A stretch of DNA of 28,668 bases from contig CAZSMC010000055.1 in the NCBI GenBank assembly GCA_964607755.1, positions 1 to 28,668 on the forward strand, given 5' to 3'. How positions within the stretch are numbered: position 1 is the stretch's first letter; every line of letters starts with the position of its first letter. The DNA is from CAZSMC01 sp964607755. Its GTDB lineage: Bacteria; Zhuqueibacterota; Zhuqueibacteria; Residuimicrobiales; Krinioviventaceae. This document shows positions 8,207-16,620 of the stretch, piece by piece. Under the pieces are notes generated by a model. The model ran no database searches. It saw only the letters and a program-made list of their open reading frames with translations, and was not told the origin of the DNA. A program made the position numbers and the translations under genes.

Positions 8207-8449
8207 ATGGCAAAATCCGCAACTGTAAGAGCTTTAATGGAGCCAGATAAAAAAGAGAATGTATCAAAAATCCTAAAGCGTTTGGGGATGAATCATTCTG
8301 AAGCAATCAATGTGTTCTATAGTTTGATAGAAGAATACGAAGGCCTTCCATTTGACATACGTATCCCAAGACCTCGTCAGGACGTTATGGAGCATTTAAA
8401 TGCGAGTATAGAAAGAAACCGACGCTTGGGCGAATTGCTTGCAAAATGA
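8207..8449 (+). CDS. RelB/DinJ-family antitoxin
   Basis: An 80-residue protein whose N-terminal half fits a ribbon-helix-helix fold (ATVRALMEPDKKENVSKIL) followed by the DinJ-like stretch SEAINVFYSLIEEYEGLPFDI at about residues 31-51. An AGAGGA ribosome site at about 8192-8197 supports the ATG. It would neutralise the toxin encoded next and repress the pair. Its stop overlaps the toxin start in ATGA (8446-8449), so translation is coupled. The partner is a Doc-type protein rather than the YafQ/RelE type usual for this antitoxin family. Confidence 0.82.
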   Translation: MAKSATVRALMEPDKKENVSKILKRLGMNHSEAINVFYSLIEEYEGLPFDIRIPRPRQDVMEHLNASIERNRRLGELLAK

Positions 8450-8820
8450 ACAACTTTCTGACAATAGATGAATTATTGTTTATCCACCAAAGCCTGATTG
8501 AAGAATTTGGTGGGTCTCCTGGTTTAAGAGATAAAGGTGCTTTAGAGTCTGCTTTAATGCGTCCACAAACAGGTTACTATCAAGATATAATTGAAGAAGC
8601 GGCCGCATTAATGGAAAGCCTGGCAATGAATCATCCATTTGTAGATGGAAATAAACGAGTTGCCTTTTTTGCTACAGATATATTTTTAAGACTCAATGGA
8701 TATTATATCGATTGCGATAATGACAAAGCATATACCTATTTTATGAAGCTATTTGAATCAAACGCTTTTCGTTTTAAAAATTTATTGGAATGGTTAAGAA
8801 ATAAGGTGAAATCGTTATAA
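8446..8820 (+). CDS. doc: Doc-type (death-on-curing, Fic fold) toxin
   Basis: A 124-residue Fic/Doc protein. The active-site motif HPFVDGNKR is at residues 63-71 and matches HxFx[DE][AG]NKR of Doc, whose P1 member phosphorylates EF-Tu and halts translation. The N-terminal IDELLFIHQSLIEEFGGSPGLRDKG segment is typical of Doc. No inhibitory [ST]xxxE[GN] helix is evident inside, so control should come from the antitoxin. Catalytic residues appear intact, so the toxin is probably functional. AT-rich codon use compared with etfA suggests horizontal arrival with its antitoxin. Confidence 0.88.
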   Translation: MNNFLTIDELLFIHQSLIEEFGGSPGLRDKGALESALMRPQTGYYQDIIEEAAALMESLAMNHPFVDGNKRVAFFATDIFLRLNGYYIDCDNDKAYTYFMKLFESNAFRFKNLLEWLRNKVKSL

Positions 8821-9113
8821 AATTTCTCTACCGGACACTTTTATGTTAACAAGTTAAAAAATCCGAGTCATTTGGGAATATGTGCTTGTTGCATTATTTT
8901 ATAGTTGAAAAAAGTCCTGATTTTGCCAAGCTTAAATCACATCGATTTTTGCTATGAAAGAAATCAATGATAATTTTTTTAAGCATGAAAATACCAAGAA
9001 TCAAAACATCATTAATCGGAAAATATATACATTCATTGAGCTATCAGTTTTTGATTGTATAATGGTATTATTGCTGTGAGAGAAATAATAAAAATGAATT
9101 GGGAAAGAAAAAA

Positions 9114-9356
9114 ATGAAATTACTTGAACGCCGTTTAACTCTTTATGAAGAAAAATACGGTGTGCTTAGTGAAGACTTTTATTCTGCTCTTATGTCAGGA
9201 GAATTGGAAAAATATGATGCCTATGATGAAACGCGTAACGACTTTAGTCGCTGGAAAGGGCTTTACGAAACCTGGTTACGCCGGAAACAATCGTATTCGG
9301 AAAAAATGCAAAAAAAGGATTTGACCTCGACAATGCGGTTCCAACCCATATATTAA
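9114..9356 (+). CDS. Small acidic/basic protein, antitoxin-like (TumE-associated type)
   Basis: An 80-residue protein rich in charged residues and predicted helical (MKLLERRLTLYEEKYG... then ...SRWKGLYETWLRRK). It resembles the small antitoxin-like proteins found upstream of DUF6516 (TumE-type) toxins; this is recognition by eye and moderate at best. The ATG at 9114 is preferred to a TTG at 9099 because GGGAAAG lies just upstream. A short reading frame beginning at 9359 follows immediately and may be the remnant of the partner. The 290 bases upstream (8821-9113) are AT-rich and hold no gene that I can support. Confidence 0.55.
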   Translation: MKLLERRLTLYEEKYGVLSEDFYSALMSGELEKYDAYDETRNDFSRWKGLYETWLRRKQSYSEKMQKKDLTSTMRFQPIY

Positions 9357-9358
9357 GA

Positions 9359-9448
9359 ATGAAAGTTAATCCTCTAAAATCACTTGATGAATACAGTCGA
9401 TTTATTGCCAAAGTATTTTTGCTTTTCTGGTCATTACTTTTTTAAACT
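9359..9448 (+). pseudogene. Truncated N-terminal fragment, possible DUF6516/TumE-like toxin
   Basis: An ATG three bases after the previous stop opens a 29-codon frame (MKVNPLKSLDEYSRFIAKVFL...), whose first ~18 residues resemble the start of a DUF6516-type protein. It then becomes hydrophobic and stops. The next gene's ribosome site begins 30 bases later, so the body of the gene is gone. The tight spacing to the upstream antitoxin-like gene supports a former two-gene unit. It could also be an unrelated leader peptide. Confidence 0.35.
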
Positions 9449-9488
9449 TGTGCCAATCTTTCACCCAACCACCATATCAGGAGGTCAC

Positions 9489-10634
9489 ATGAAAAGTTCT
9501 GTGTATTTTATTTGCATAGGCATTTTAATCGGTACCCTGGTTTTCGCACAAGATACGTTTAACGGTCTTCACACCAACATGGGCAATTTGTTCCGCTTAT
9601 CCGATGCGCAAACGCGATCGATCAGTCCGGAAAATCCGACTGGCGAGAAAGGCAAGGGCGGCATGGCCACTCTGGAAGAAGGCACCGCTGCGCACGCGGC
9701 ACGCGATCTGAGCCAGGGCTGGAAAGTCAATCCGTATATCAATATTACGCCAGGCGAAACATACACGCTTGCTGATATTGACGATCCCGGCGCTATTCAG
9801 CAAATCTGGATGACACCGACAGGCCATTGGCGATTCTCGATTCTGCGATTCTACTGGGACGGCGAGGAGGAACCCTCTGTGGAAGTCCCGGTAGGCGATT
9901 TTTTCGCTGCCGGCTGGAACGAGTATAACCAGATTTCTTCCATGGCTGTGTGCGTCAACCCGGGAAGTGCATTTAACAGCTATTGGGTGATGCCGTTTCG
10001 AAAATCGTGCAAGGTTACTATGGAAAATGTCGGCCCGGAGGCAATGCGGCTTTATTACCAGATCAATTACACACTGACCGAGGTGCCAGACGATGCGGCT
10101 TATTTTCACGCTCAATTCCGCCGCTCCAATCCGCTGCCGTATAAAGAGGTTCACACCATCGTCGATGGCATCAAAGGCGAGGGCCATTATGTGGGCACCT
10201 ATATCGCCTGGGGCAGCCACAACAATGGCTGGTGGGGCGAAGGTGAAATCAAGTTTTATATGGACGGCGACAAGAAATTCCCTACAATTTGCGGAACAGG
10301 CACCGAAGATTATTTTTGCGGCTCTTACGGTTTTGCGCACGAGGGACAATATGTTGATTATACCACCCCGTACGCCGGATTTCACGTTATTCGTCCCGGC
10401 GAAAAATTGACCTACAAATCGCAAACCCGGTTTGGCATGTACCGGTGGCATATCACAGATCCGGTTCGTTTCAAAAAAGATTTAAAAGTGACAATCCAGG
10501 CGCTGGGATGGCGGTCGGCTGGCCGGTACCTGCCATTGCAGGACGATATTGCGTCAGTCGCTTACTGGTACCAAACCGAACCGCATAATACATTTCCTGA
10601 ATTACCTTCTGCTGAGAAACTGGAAATTCAGTGA
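9489..10634 (+). CDS. Secreted DUF2961 (GH172-type) glycoside hydrolase
   Basis: A 381-residue protein with an N-terminal signal peptide (MKSSVYFICIGILIGTLVFA, cleavage near residue 20). A perfect AGGAGGT site at 9479-9485 fixes the ATG at 9489; an upstream in-frame start is rejected. The body is the DUF2961 fold used by GH172 enzymes, which act on fructofuranose/arabinofuranose linkages. WWGEGEIKFYMDGD (248-261) and GTGTEDYF (269-276) contain the conserved acidic residues expected to be catalytic (E252 or E254, and E273). Cys residues at 268 and 277 flank the second motif. It opens the 9.5-18 kb sugar-processing region. Exact substrate is unknown. Confidence 0.87.
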   Translation: MKSSVYFICIGILIGTLVFAQDTFNGLHTNMGNLFRLSDAQTRSISPENPTGEKGKGGMATLEEGTAAHAARDLSQGWKVNPYINITPGETYTLADIDDPGAIQQIWMTPTGHWRFSILRFYWDGEEEPSVEVPVGDFFAAGWNEYNQISSMAVCVNPGSAFNSYWVMPFRKSCKVTMENVGPEAMRLYYQINYTLTEVPDDAAYFHAQFRRSNPLPYKEVHTIVDGIKGEGHYVGTYIAWGSHNNGWWGEGEIKFYMDGDKKFPTICGTGTEDYFCGSYGFAHEGQYVDYTTPYAGFHVIRPGEKLTYKSQTRFGMYRWHITDPVRFKKDLKVTIQALGWRSAGRYLPLQDDIASVAYWYQTEPHNTFPELPSAEKLEIQ

Positions 10635-11095
10635 CAGCTTGATTTTCGATAAAAATGGGAACACTGATAAAACGGATCAAACTGATTGAAACAGATTTAG
10701 ATTAAAATTGCCGAATCTGTGAATATCAGCTCCTTCCGTTAAATCAGTGTCCTGTTTTCTACAAATCCCCAATTCATTCCATTACGGCAACTCGAAAACA
10801 AAAAATTTAAAATCCATCAAAAGACAAGCCCATTCAGTGCAATGTATCAATGTGGGGCAAAATGTTCCGGTGGGGTAAAATACCCCGTAATTTTGATAAA
10901 TAAATTTACCTGCCCGATTTCCGGCCTTGTCACTATCACGTTATAAACCTATTAAAATAATTAAAAACAATGCCTTGAAGGTTGGTATGTTTAAGTTAAA
11001 AAAACAATCTTTTTTGCGATTTTTGGTATGACAATTGAATGAATCCTGGTGAATAGTTGATAAACACGTTACATTAATATAAAAAGGTTTCCAGG
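10635..11095. other. Gene-free interval upstream of GEVED/T9SS gene
   Basis: No gene is supported. It starts with a ~100-bp inverted-repeat element (10656-10756), then AT-rich sequence with a GGGGTAAAATACCCC palindrome at about 10872-10886. A TTGGTATG-ACAA-TTGAA string lies at 11024-11039, which loosely resembles a sigma-54 -24/-12 element (GG and TG spaced correctly, C missing at the second). This is a weak candidate promoter for the gene at 11096. Confidence 0.5.
10656..10756. repeat. ~100-bp inverted-repeat element (GGGAACACTGAT type)
   Basis: The left arm GGGAACACTGATAAAACGG (10658-10676) is an imperfect inverted match of CCGTTAAATCAGTGTCCTG (10737-10755). Nested AACAGATT/AATCTGT wording inside gives a second, smaller inverted match. 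A related but half-length version lies at about 19480-19545 in the opposite orientation. It lies just after the GH172 stop codon. Confidence 0.65.
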
Positions 11096-12778
11096 ATGTT
11101 GTTTCGAATCGGTTATATATTTTCAATATTGAGTGTTGTTGCTGTCCTTATGGGAAACGGCTTGACGCCCCTATGCGCCAAGCCCGTTTCTCCGGGCTAT
11201 GCTCCGGCTTTTGTGGATGGTGCAATTAATGAATGGGACACAAACACGAATTACAGCTCTGAGCTGTATAAATCGTCCAATGATCAAAAAGAGGTCTATG
11301 GCCGTTTGTATCTGCGTTTTGAACCGGGCGCAAATATCCTTTATGCCATGGTCAAAATAAAAGATGATATTTTGTTAGACACCGATAAAAATTTATGGAT
11401 AAAAAAAGACAACCACAAAGTGGTGACTGAAAACGATGTTAACAGCGGACAAGAAGCACCGAATCTGATGTGGATCGAACAGGATGAGCAAGGCGCAAAA
11501 GGATTTGAGGCGGCTCTGTATGTTGAACCCGGAACTCTAAATCTGACCGTTCAATTTAACGTCATTGATGGCAAGAATTTCCAGCCGTGCGGAATACAAG
11601 ACCTTGCCGTTTCGATTTCACCAGTCTATGATTATAGTGATGCACCGGCTCATCGCGGCTACCCGAATGCAAAAAACGCTGTTAACGCAAAACTCCTCCG
11701 TCTTGGCAATGTGGTCGATGATGAAGACGCACCTCACGATGATAACTTTGGCACCGGCGATGATTTTATCGATGCGTCCAATGACGACGACGGCGTTGAA
11801 TTTCTCAAGGACGGCAAGCCGATCAAAAGTGCGTTGCTCTTTCAAAAAGGTGATGTCATTCAGTTGCGTTTTCATGTGTTGAATAAAAGCGGCAAAAACG
11901 TCAAGCTCGCAGGCTGGATTGATTTTAACGGCGACGGACAATTTTCCAACAATGAAAAAGTTGTCAGCAAGGTGTTCAACCACAATAATAATCATCAAGT
12001 GTGGACTTCGAATGAAATAACGATCCCGGACGATGTCAGCACATACACCGGTGATTATACATACTCTCGCTTTCGCCTGGACCAGACATCAGAGGTTCAA
12101 GCCACAGGCGCAGGAAGTTTCGGCGAAGTAGAGGATTATGGCCTGGTTGTGGATGAACCTTACCATCCGGTTGCCATCGAGTTGACGTCATTGTCAGCCG
12201 TGCCAATTGATGATGGTGTCACCATTACCTGGCGCGTTGAAAGTGAGACCAATCATCTCGGTTATAATGTTTACAAATGTGATAGACGAGACGGAACATA
12301 TCGTAAAATTAATAGAGAGCTCGTATCGAGTGAGCTGACAGGAACGGCGCTGGAAAAAACCTACACGTTTCATGATTCGCAAGCCCAACCCGGTTCTTAT
12401 TACAAAGTGGAAGATGTTAGCAAAGACGGGCATTCCAGCATGCACGGTCCTGTGATGGCCACGGTCAATACGAGAGTGGAGGAACGTCTGAGGGCGCCAG
12501 AGAGGTTTTCGCTGGAACAGAACTATCCCAATCCATTCAATCCGACGACCACGATTGCTTACACGATTCCGGAGGCGAATGCAGTGACGATTACGATCTA
12601 CGATTCCAGAGGACGGATGGTTCATGAACTGGTTTCCGGTGTTCAGCCGGCAGGTCGCCACAATGTGACCTGGGATGGTACAAACAGAATCGGGGAACCA
12701 GTTCCCAGCGGAATATATTTGTATCGAATGAGGGCTGGAGAGGTGAGCCACACCGAACAAATGACGCTTCTCAGATAA
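11096..12778 (+). CDS. Secreted GEVED-domain protein with T9SS type A sorting domain
   Basis: A 560-residue exported protein. A signal peptide covers residues 1-28. The N-terminal part (about 35-175) looks like a carbohydrate-binding/dockerin-neighbour beta domain (FVDGAINEWDTNTNY...LYLRFEPGANILYAMVKIKDD). A GEVED domain follows (WIDFNGDGQFSNNE near 281-294 and GEVEDYG at 343-349). A fibronectin-like segment comes next, and then the C-terminal type IX sorting domain from about 468 with NYPNPFNPTTT at 476-486 and a SGIYLYRMRAGE motif near the end. The product should be exported to the cell surface and its sorting domain cleaved there. No catalytic residues were recognised, so it is probably an adhesin or binding protein. 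A strong terminator follows. Confidence 0.82.
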   Translation: MLFRIGYIFSILSVVAVLMGNGLTPLCAKPVSPGYAPAFVDGAINEWDTNTNYSSELYKSSNDQKEVYGRLYLRFEPGANILYAMVKIKDDILLDTDKNLWIKKDNHKVVTENDVNSGQEAPNLMWIEQDEQGAKGFEAALYVEPGTLNLTVQFNVIDGKNFQPCGIQDLAVSISPVYDYSDAPAHRGYPNAKNAVNAKLLRLGNVVDDEDAPHDDNFGTGDDFIDASNDDDGVEFLKDGKPIKSALLFQKGDVIQLRFHVLNKSGKNVKLAGWIDFNGDGQFSNNEKVVSKVFNHNNNHQVWTSNEITIPDDVSTYTGDYTYSRFRLDQTSEVQATGAGSFGEVEDYGLVVDEPYHPVAIELTSLSAVPIDDGVTITWRVESETNHLGYNVYKCDRRDGTYRKINRELVSSELTGTALEKTYTFHDSQAQPGSYYKVEDVSKDGHSSMHGPVMATVNTRVEERLRAPERFSLEQNYPNPFNPTTTIAYTIPEANAVTITIYDSRGRMVHELVSGVQPAGRHNVTWDGTNRIGEPVPSGIYLYRMRAGEVSHTEQMTLLR

Positions 12779-12782
12779 AATG

Positions 12783-12811
12783 AAACGCCCGGTCATGTGC
12801 CGGGCGTTTTT
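12783..12811 (+). terminator. Rho-independent terminator
   Basis: The stem AAACGCCCGG / CCGGGCGTTTT has 9-10 pairs and a 7-base loop, ends in a T-run and starts 4 bases after the GEVED gene's stop. It lies between two convergent genes and may serve both. Confidence 0.9.
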
Positions 12812-12844
12812 GCCTCTCCCTTTTGATTAAAACTTTCATTTCAC

Positions 12845-14200
12845 TTAAGACAACGACCAGCCTTTACGATAATCACGGTGCAAAAATTCGTTCAACTCGG
12901 GTTTGTTGGTTATCTCTATTTTTTCACTATTCCAATATAATTTTTCATCCGTTCTCAAACCGAGATTACCGAGCAGCACCACTTCACTCAATGGACCAGC
13001 CTTTGAAAAATTCATACCGGCAGGTTCGCCGCCTTTGCAGGCATTGACCCATTCCTGGCGGTGGCCAACAGAGCGCGGCAGGGTTTTTGGCGGCCGCTCA
13101 AAAGCCTGCATTGCGCTTTCCGGGATAATTCGCACCCCGCGGGCGCCATGCGAGCCGGTCAGGATTTTGCCCTTGCTGCCGATGTAGAGAACACCGCCAA
13201 ACTGGTCGCCCATTTGCCGGCCTTGTTCTAATTCTTCCGGAGTTTCCGGCATTAAACCGCCATCGTACCAGGTGAGTCTAACGGGCGGCATATCATCCCG
13301 TGCAGGAAAATTGTAATACACGATGGATGCGCGCGGATAACTTTCCTTGTTGCGTTTTTTATTCCAGTTGAGTGCTTCTCCCACAAAAATCGAACACCTA
13401 CCCTGTACGCTCGTTGGGTGGCCGAGCTTTAGCGCCCAGAAAATCGGATCAAATATGTGACAGCCCATGTCACCGAGTCCACCGGTACCAAAGTCCCACC
13501 AGCCACGCCATGTCATCGGCATGTAGGCAGGATGATATGGACGGTAAGGAGCCGGACCAAGCCACAAATCCCAGTCGATGTAATCCGGAACCGGCGGGGT
13601 TTCTGCCGGACGCTTGATGCCTTGCGGCCAGACCGGGTGCGGTGTCCACGCATGCACTTCACGGATGTCCCCGATAGCACCGTCCCAGATCCATTCGCAC
13701 AATAATCTGGCTTCTTCCATGGCGTGCCCTTGCGTACCCATCTGCGTTGCCACGCCCTGCTTTTTCGCTTCTTCTGTAACAAGCCGGGCTTCTTTAACGG
13801 TGTAAGTGAGCGGCTTTTCGCAGTAAACATGTTTGCCGCGCTGGAGTGCTGCCATTGTCGCGACAGCGTGCACGTGATCCGGTGTCGCCACAACCACAGC
13901 ATCGATGTCTTTTTCCTTGTCGAGCATAATACGAAAATCCTTGTAACGTTTGGCATTGGGAAACCGCTCGAAAGAGTCCTGTGCTCTCTGCCAGTCCACA
14001 TCGCACAATGCTATTACATTCTCACTCTGAATGGCCTCGTCCTTTAAATCGCCTGCGCCCATGCCACCGACGCCAATGCCGGCAATGTTCAGCGTATCGC
14101 TGGGTGCTTTAGGACCTTTTCCCAGTACATATCGAGGGACAATCGTAAAAGCCGATGCCGCAGCAGATGTTTTTAAAAAAGATCGTCTGTTCACTTGCAT
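12845..14200 (-). CDS. Tat-exported Gfo/Idh/MocA-family oxidoreductase (paralogue 1)
   Basis: A 451-residue protein with a twin-arginine signal (NRRSFLK at residues 4-10 and a hydrophobic stretch to VPRYVLG), so it is likely exported folded with its nicotinamide cofactor. The Rossmann motif GIGVGGMG is at 41-48, ATPDHVHA at 105-112 and GKHVYCEKP at 122-130, with the family's EKP lysine K129. GDMGCHIFD (243-251) lies in the substrate domain, with H248. The C terminus YRKGWSLS is shared with paralogue 2. An AGAGGAG site (plus-strand 14208-14214) precedes the ATG. It is divergent to the DUF6807 gene and probably shares its promoter region (14201-14357). It likely acts on a sugar or sugar derivative in the periplasm; the substrate is unknown. 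Confidence 0.9.
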   Translation of the reverse strand: MQVNRRSFLKTSAAASAFTIVPRYVLGKGPKAPSDTLNIAGIGVGGMGAGDLKDEAIQSENVIALCDVDWQRAQDSFERFPNAKRYKDFRIMLDKEKDIDAVVVATPDHVHAVATMAALQRGKHVYCEKPLTYTVKEARLVTEEAKKQGVATQMGTQGHAMEEARLLCEWIWDGAIGDIREVHAWTPHPVWPQGIKRPAETPPVPDYIDWDLWLGPAPYRPYHPAYMPMTWRGWWDFGTGGLGDMGCHIFDPIFWALKLGHPTSVQGRCSIFVGEALNWNKKRNKESYPRASIVYYNFPARDDMPPVRLTWYDGGLMPETPEELEQGRQMGDQFGGVLYIGSKGKILTGSHGARGVRIIPESAMQAFERPPKTLPRSVGHRQEWVNACKGGEPAGMNFSKAGPLSEVVLLGNLGLRTDEKLYWNSEKIEITNKPELNEFLHRDYRKGWSLS

Positions 14201-14357
14201 GTTTTTCTCCTCTGTTCATTTGTCTTGCACAACTAAATCTAAAAATAAATTCATGTTTTCAAATAAAAATCTCCATAAATTTAATTTCCGGTTGCAATAA
14301 ACACCGGTTTTTTGCATTTTAAAATTTGAAATGTCAATTAATAATAAGGAGAAAAGC

Positions 14358-14698
14358 ATGACTCAAAAATACGTCGGATTTTTGATTTTGGTTTTGGCAT
14401 TGTTAGCCTGCCAATCCGGTTCCAATAAGATCACAATGACCACCAGCAATGAGGGCGTTCGTTTTCAGGAAAACGATCAGGATGTGTTGTTTTATCAGAG
14501 CGCGCCGAAATCAATCGACGGCGAATATACAAGAGCCGATTATGTGCATCCGCTTTACAATCTTGAAGGTGAAATGCTCACCGAGGATTTCCCGGAAGAT
14601 CATTACCATCACCGCGGTATTTTCTGGACCTGGCATCAGGTGCTGATTGGCGATCAGCATATCGGTGACCCGTGGCTGTGCCAGGACTTTGCCTGGAA
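14358..14698 (+). CDS. DUF6807 (PmoA-like) lipoprotein, 3' end lost in assembly gap
   Basis: The ATG at 14358 has AAGGAG 7 bases upstream (14346-14351), so it is preferred over an upstream ATG at 14331. The first 113 residues are visible. The N-terminal LVLALLAC is a lipobox, so the mature protein would start at Cys18 and be membrane-anchored. The region GEMLTEDFPEDHYHHRGIFW at about 67-86 is the hallmark of DUF6807, a family often encoded with sugar oxidoreductases and glycoside hydrolases. The frame runs into the N block, so the gene is incomplete only because of the gap. Function of the family is not established. Confidence 0.8.
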
Positions 14699-14798
14699 NN
14701 NNNNNNNNNNNNNNNNNNNNNNNNNNNNNNNNNNNNNNNNNNNNNNNNNNNNNNNNNNNNNNNNNNNNNNNNNNNNNNNNNNNNNNNNNNNNNNNNNN
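14699..14798. other. Assembly gap (100 N)
   Basis: Exactly 100 undetermined bases, the conventional placeholder for a gap of unknown length. Genes may be missing here and the two flanks are joined only by scaffolding. Confidence 0.98.
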
Positions 14799-14800
14799 TC

Positions 14801-14845
14801 GATGCATTGTTCCAGGATTATAAAAATATGGATTTGTCTTTTTGA
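14801..14845 (+). CDS. C-terminal fragment of a gene interrupted by the gap
   Basis: Directly after the N block one frame reads DALFQDYKNMDLSF and stops at 14843-14845. This looks like the end of a real protein and is not the frame that continues the DUF6807 frame through 100 N. It could be the tail of DUF6807 if the true gap length differs, or of another missing gene. Fourteen residues are too few to decide. Confidence 0.3.
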   Translation, partial: DALFQDYKNMDLSF

Positions 14846-14935
14846 TAATGCTGTGTGATTCTATGAAATTTTGTACGAAAACGGAGAGATTGTTCTGCTA
14901 AATAACGAGTTTTAGCTGATATCTTTTGGTATGAT

Positions 14936-16579
14936 ATGATTCGCATTTTTACAACGTTCAGGTTATGGATTTTCAATTTCGCCCTTGTTTTCTATTTTTC
15001 TGTGCCCGGTATTATTCAGTCACAAACCGATTTTTCTTCGAATCTCCCCATTGCCGTTATTGATACGCAGGGAAAAAAGATCAGGGACAATACACGAATC
15101 ACCGCTCATCTGGGGATTGTCAATAATGGGCCCTTGATGGAAAATCGCTTTGGCGATCCCTATAATGATTATGACGGCTGGATTGCGATCGAAATTCGGG
15201 GCTCATCCGGGCAATGGAAAAACTGGCCTAAAATTCATTACGGTTTTGAGACCCAGGATGATCAGGGAAACAACAATAACGTCTCCCTTGCCGGTCTGCC
15301 AAAAGAAAACGACTGGATTTTGAATCCGCCGTACAGCGACAAGAGTCTAATGCGCAATGCTCTGGCTTATCGTCTTGCCCGCGCCACCGGCCGATACGCG
15401 CCCCGAACCCGGTTCTGCGAAGTGTTTGTCAACGGCGATTACCGCGGCGTGTATGTGTTGACCGAAAAAATCAAACGCGATAATAACCGCATAGATATAG
15501 CGACGCTCAAGCCGGAAGACATTGAAGGTGATCAACTCACCGGAGGTTACGTCATAAAAATAGACCGTTCTGCCGGCGAAGAAAACGAAGGCTGGATGTC
15601 ACCGTATAAAATTTCTCCTGAAAGTGATCGAGTGGTTCCCTGGCTCTACCATGATCCGGGGCCGGATGAATTAAAACCTGTGCAAATGGAATACATAAAA
15701 AATTACGTGCTGTCGTTCGAAAAACTTATGAACCAGCGCGGATGGCAGTCCACTTTTGCGGATTATTTTGATGTTGAGGCATTTGTGGATTATTTTCTGG
15801 TGAACGAGCTGGCAAAAAACGTCGATGTGTATACATTCAGCACTTATTTTTACAAAGACCGCGACAGTCATGGCGGCAGGTTGACAATTGGTCCGGTGTG
15901 GGATTTTAATCTGGGATTTGGTAATGTGAATTACTTTGAGGGAGAAAAGACCACTGGCTGGTTGTTGGGCCGTAAAATTGCCGTTCACGACCGCATTCCA
16001 TTCTGGCTGGAAAATCTCTTTCAAAGCAGCGACATTCAAAACAAAATCAGAACACGGTGGCATGAACTCAAACAAGCTGAATTGTCATTGCAAAACATTC
16101 ATCAAATAATCGAGGAATGGGCTGAATTGCTGGATGAAGCGCAACAAAGAAACTTTCAACGCTGGCCAATATTAGGTGAATATATTTGGCCCAATTATTA
16201 CATTGGTGACACTTTTACAGATGAAATTCAATATCTCAAGTCCTGGATTCGCGATCGCTGGCAGTGGATGGACGACCAATTGACAACGGATACTGGTATA
16301 GACAATCGAGACAAACAAGATAAAAACGATGTGAACCTTTATCCGAATCCCTCTAACAGCAGCACAACGTTTTCTTTGACAATGAAACAGCCGGCAGTGC
16401 TGAGGTTAACTCTTTATAATTTAACCGGACAATTAATTATGCACAAAATACTGGGAGAGGTACCGTCTGGAGCACAATCGTTCACGATTGATACTCAGGG
16501 CTTGACCAGCGGAACTTATTTTTACCAAATCAGCAGTTCGGAGTGGCAGTATACAGGTACAATGACCATCATTCAATAA
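14936..16579 (+). CDS. CotH-like protein kinase-fold protein with T9SS sorting domain
   Basis: A 547-residue secreted protein with a signal peptide at residues 1-30. The CotH domain covers about 75-420. GDYRGVYVLTEKIKRDNNRID at 167-187, GGYVIKID at 203-210, VDYFLVNELAKNVD near 285-298 and GPVWDFNLGFGN at 319-330 are the usual CotH blocks. D323 stands where the metal-binding Asp of the WDFD motif lies. Spore-coat CotH is an atypical kinase; in non-spore-formers its target is unknown. The last ~80 residues (VNLYPNPSNSSTTF onward) form a type IX sorting domain, so it should reach the cell surface. No clear Shine-Dalgarno precedes the ATG. The next gene begins 41 bases after its stop. Confidence 0.87.
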   Translation: MIRIFTTFRLWIFNFALVFYFSVPGIIQSQTDFSSNLPIAVIDTQGKKIRDNTRITAHLGIVNNGPLMENRFGDPYNDYDGWIAIEIRGSSGQWKNWPKIHYGFETQDDQGNNNNVSLAGLPKENDWILNPPYSDKSLMRNALAYRLARATGRYAPRTRFCEVFVNGDYRGVYVLTEKIKRDNNRIDIATLKPEDIEGDQLTGGYVIKIDRSAGEENEGWMSPYKISPESDRVVPWLYHDPGPDELKPVQMEYIKNYVLSFEKLMNQRGWQSTFADYFDVEAFVDYFLVNELAKNVDVYTFSTYFYKDRDSHGGRLTIGPVWDFNLGFGNVNYFEGEKTTGWLLGRKIAVHDRIPFWLENLFQSSDIQNKIRTRWHELKQAELSLQNIHQIIEEWAELLDEAQQRNFQRWPILGEYIWPNYYIGDTFTDEIQYLKSWIRDRWQWMDDQLTTDTGIDNRDKQDKNDVNLYPNPSNSSTTFSLTMKQPAVLRLTLYNLTGQLIMHKILGEVPSGAQSFTIDTQGLTSGTYFYQISSSEWQYTGTMTIIQ

Positions 16580-16620
16580 AATTTTTTCCGATTTTTAACA
16601 ATTCAGGAAAGGAGTTTCTC

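Noticed and set aside
9384..9488. N-terminal extension of the GH172 gene
   Set aside because: A perfect AGGAGGT and a clean signal peptide begin at 9489; the extension overlaps the TA remnant.
9597..10451. 284-codon minus-strand frame
   Set aside because: Antisense shadow of the GH172 gene with no domain.
12194..12796. 200-codon minus-strand frame
   Set aside because: Antisense to the GEVED/T9SS gene and runs through its terminator.
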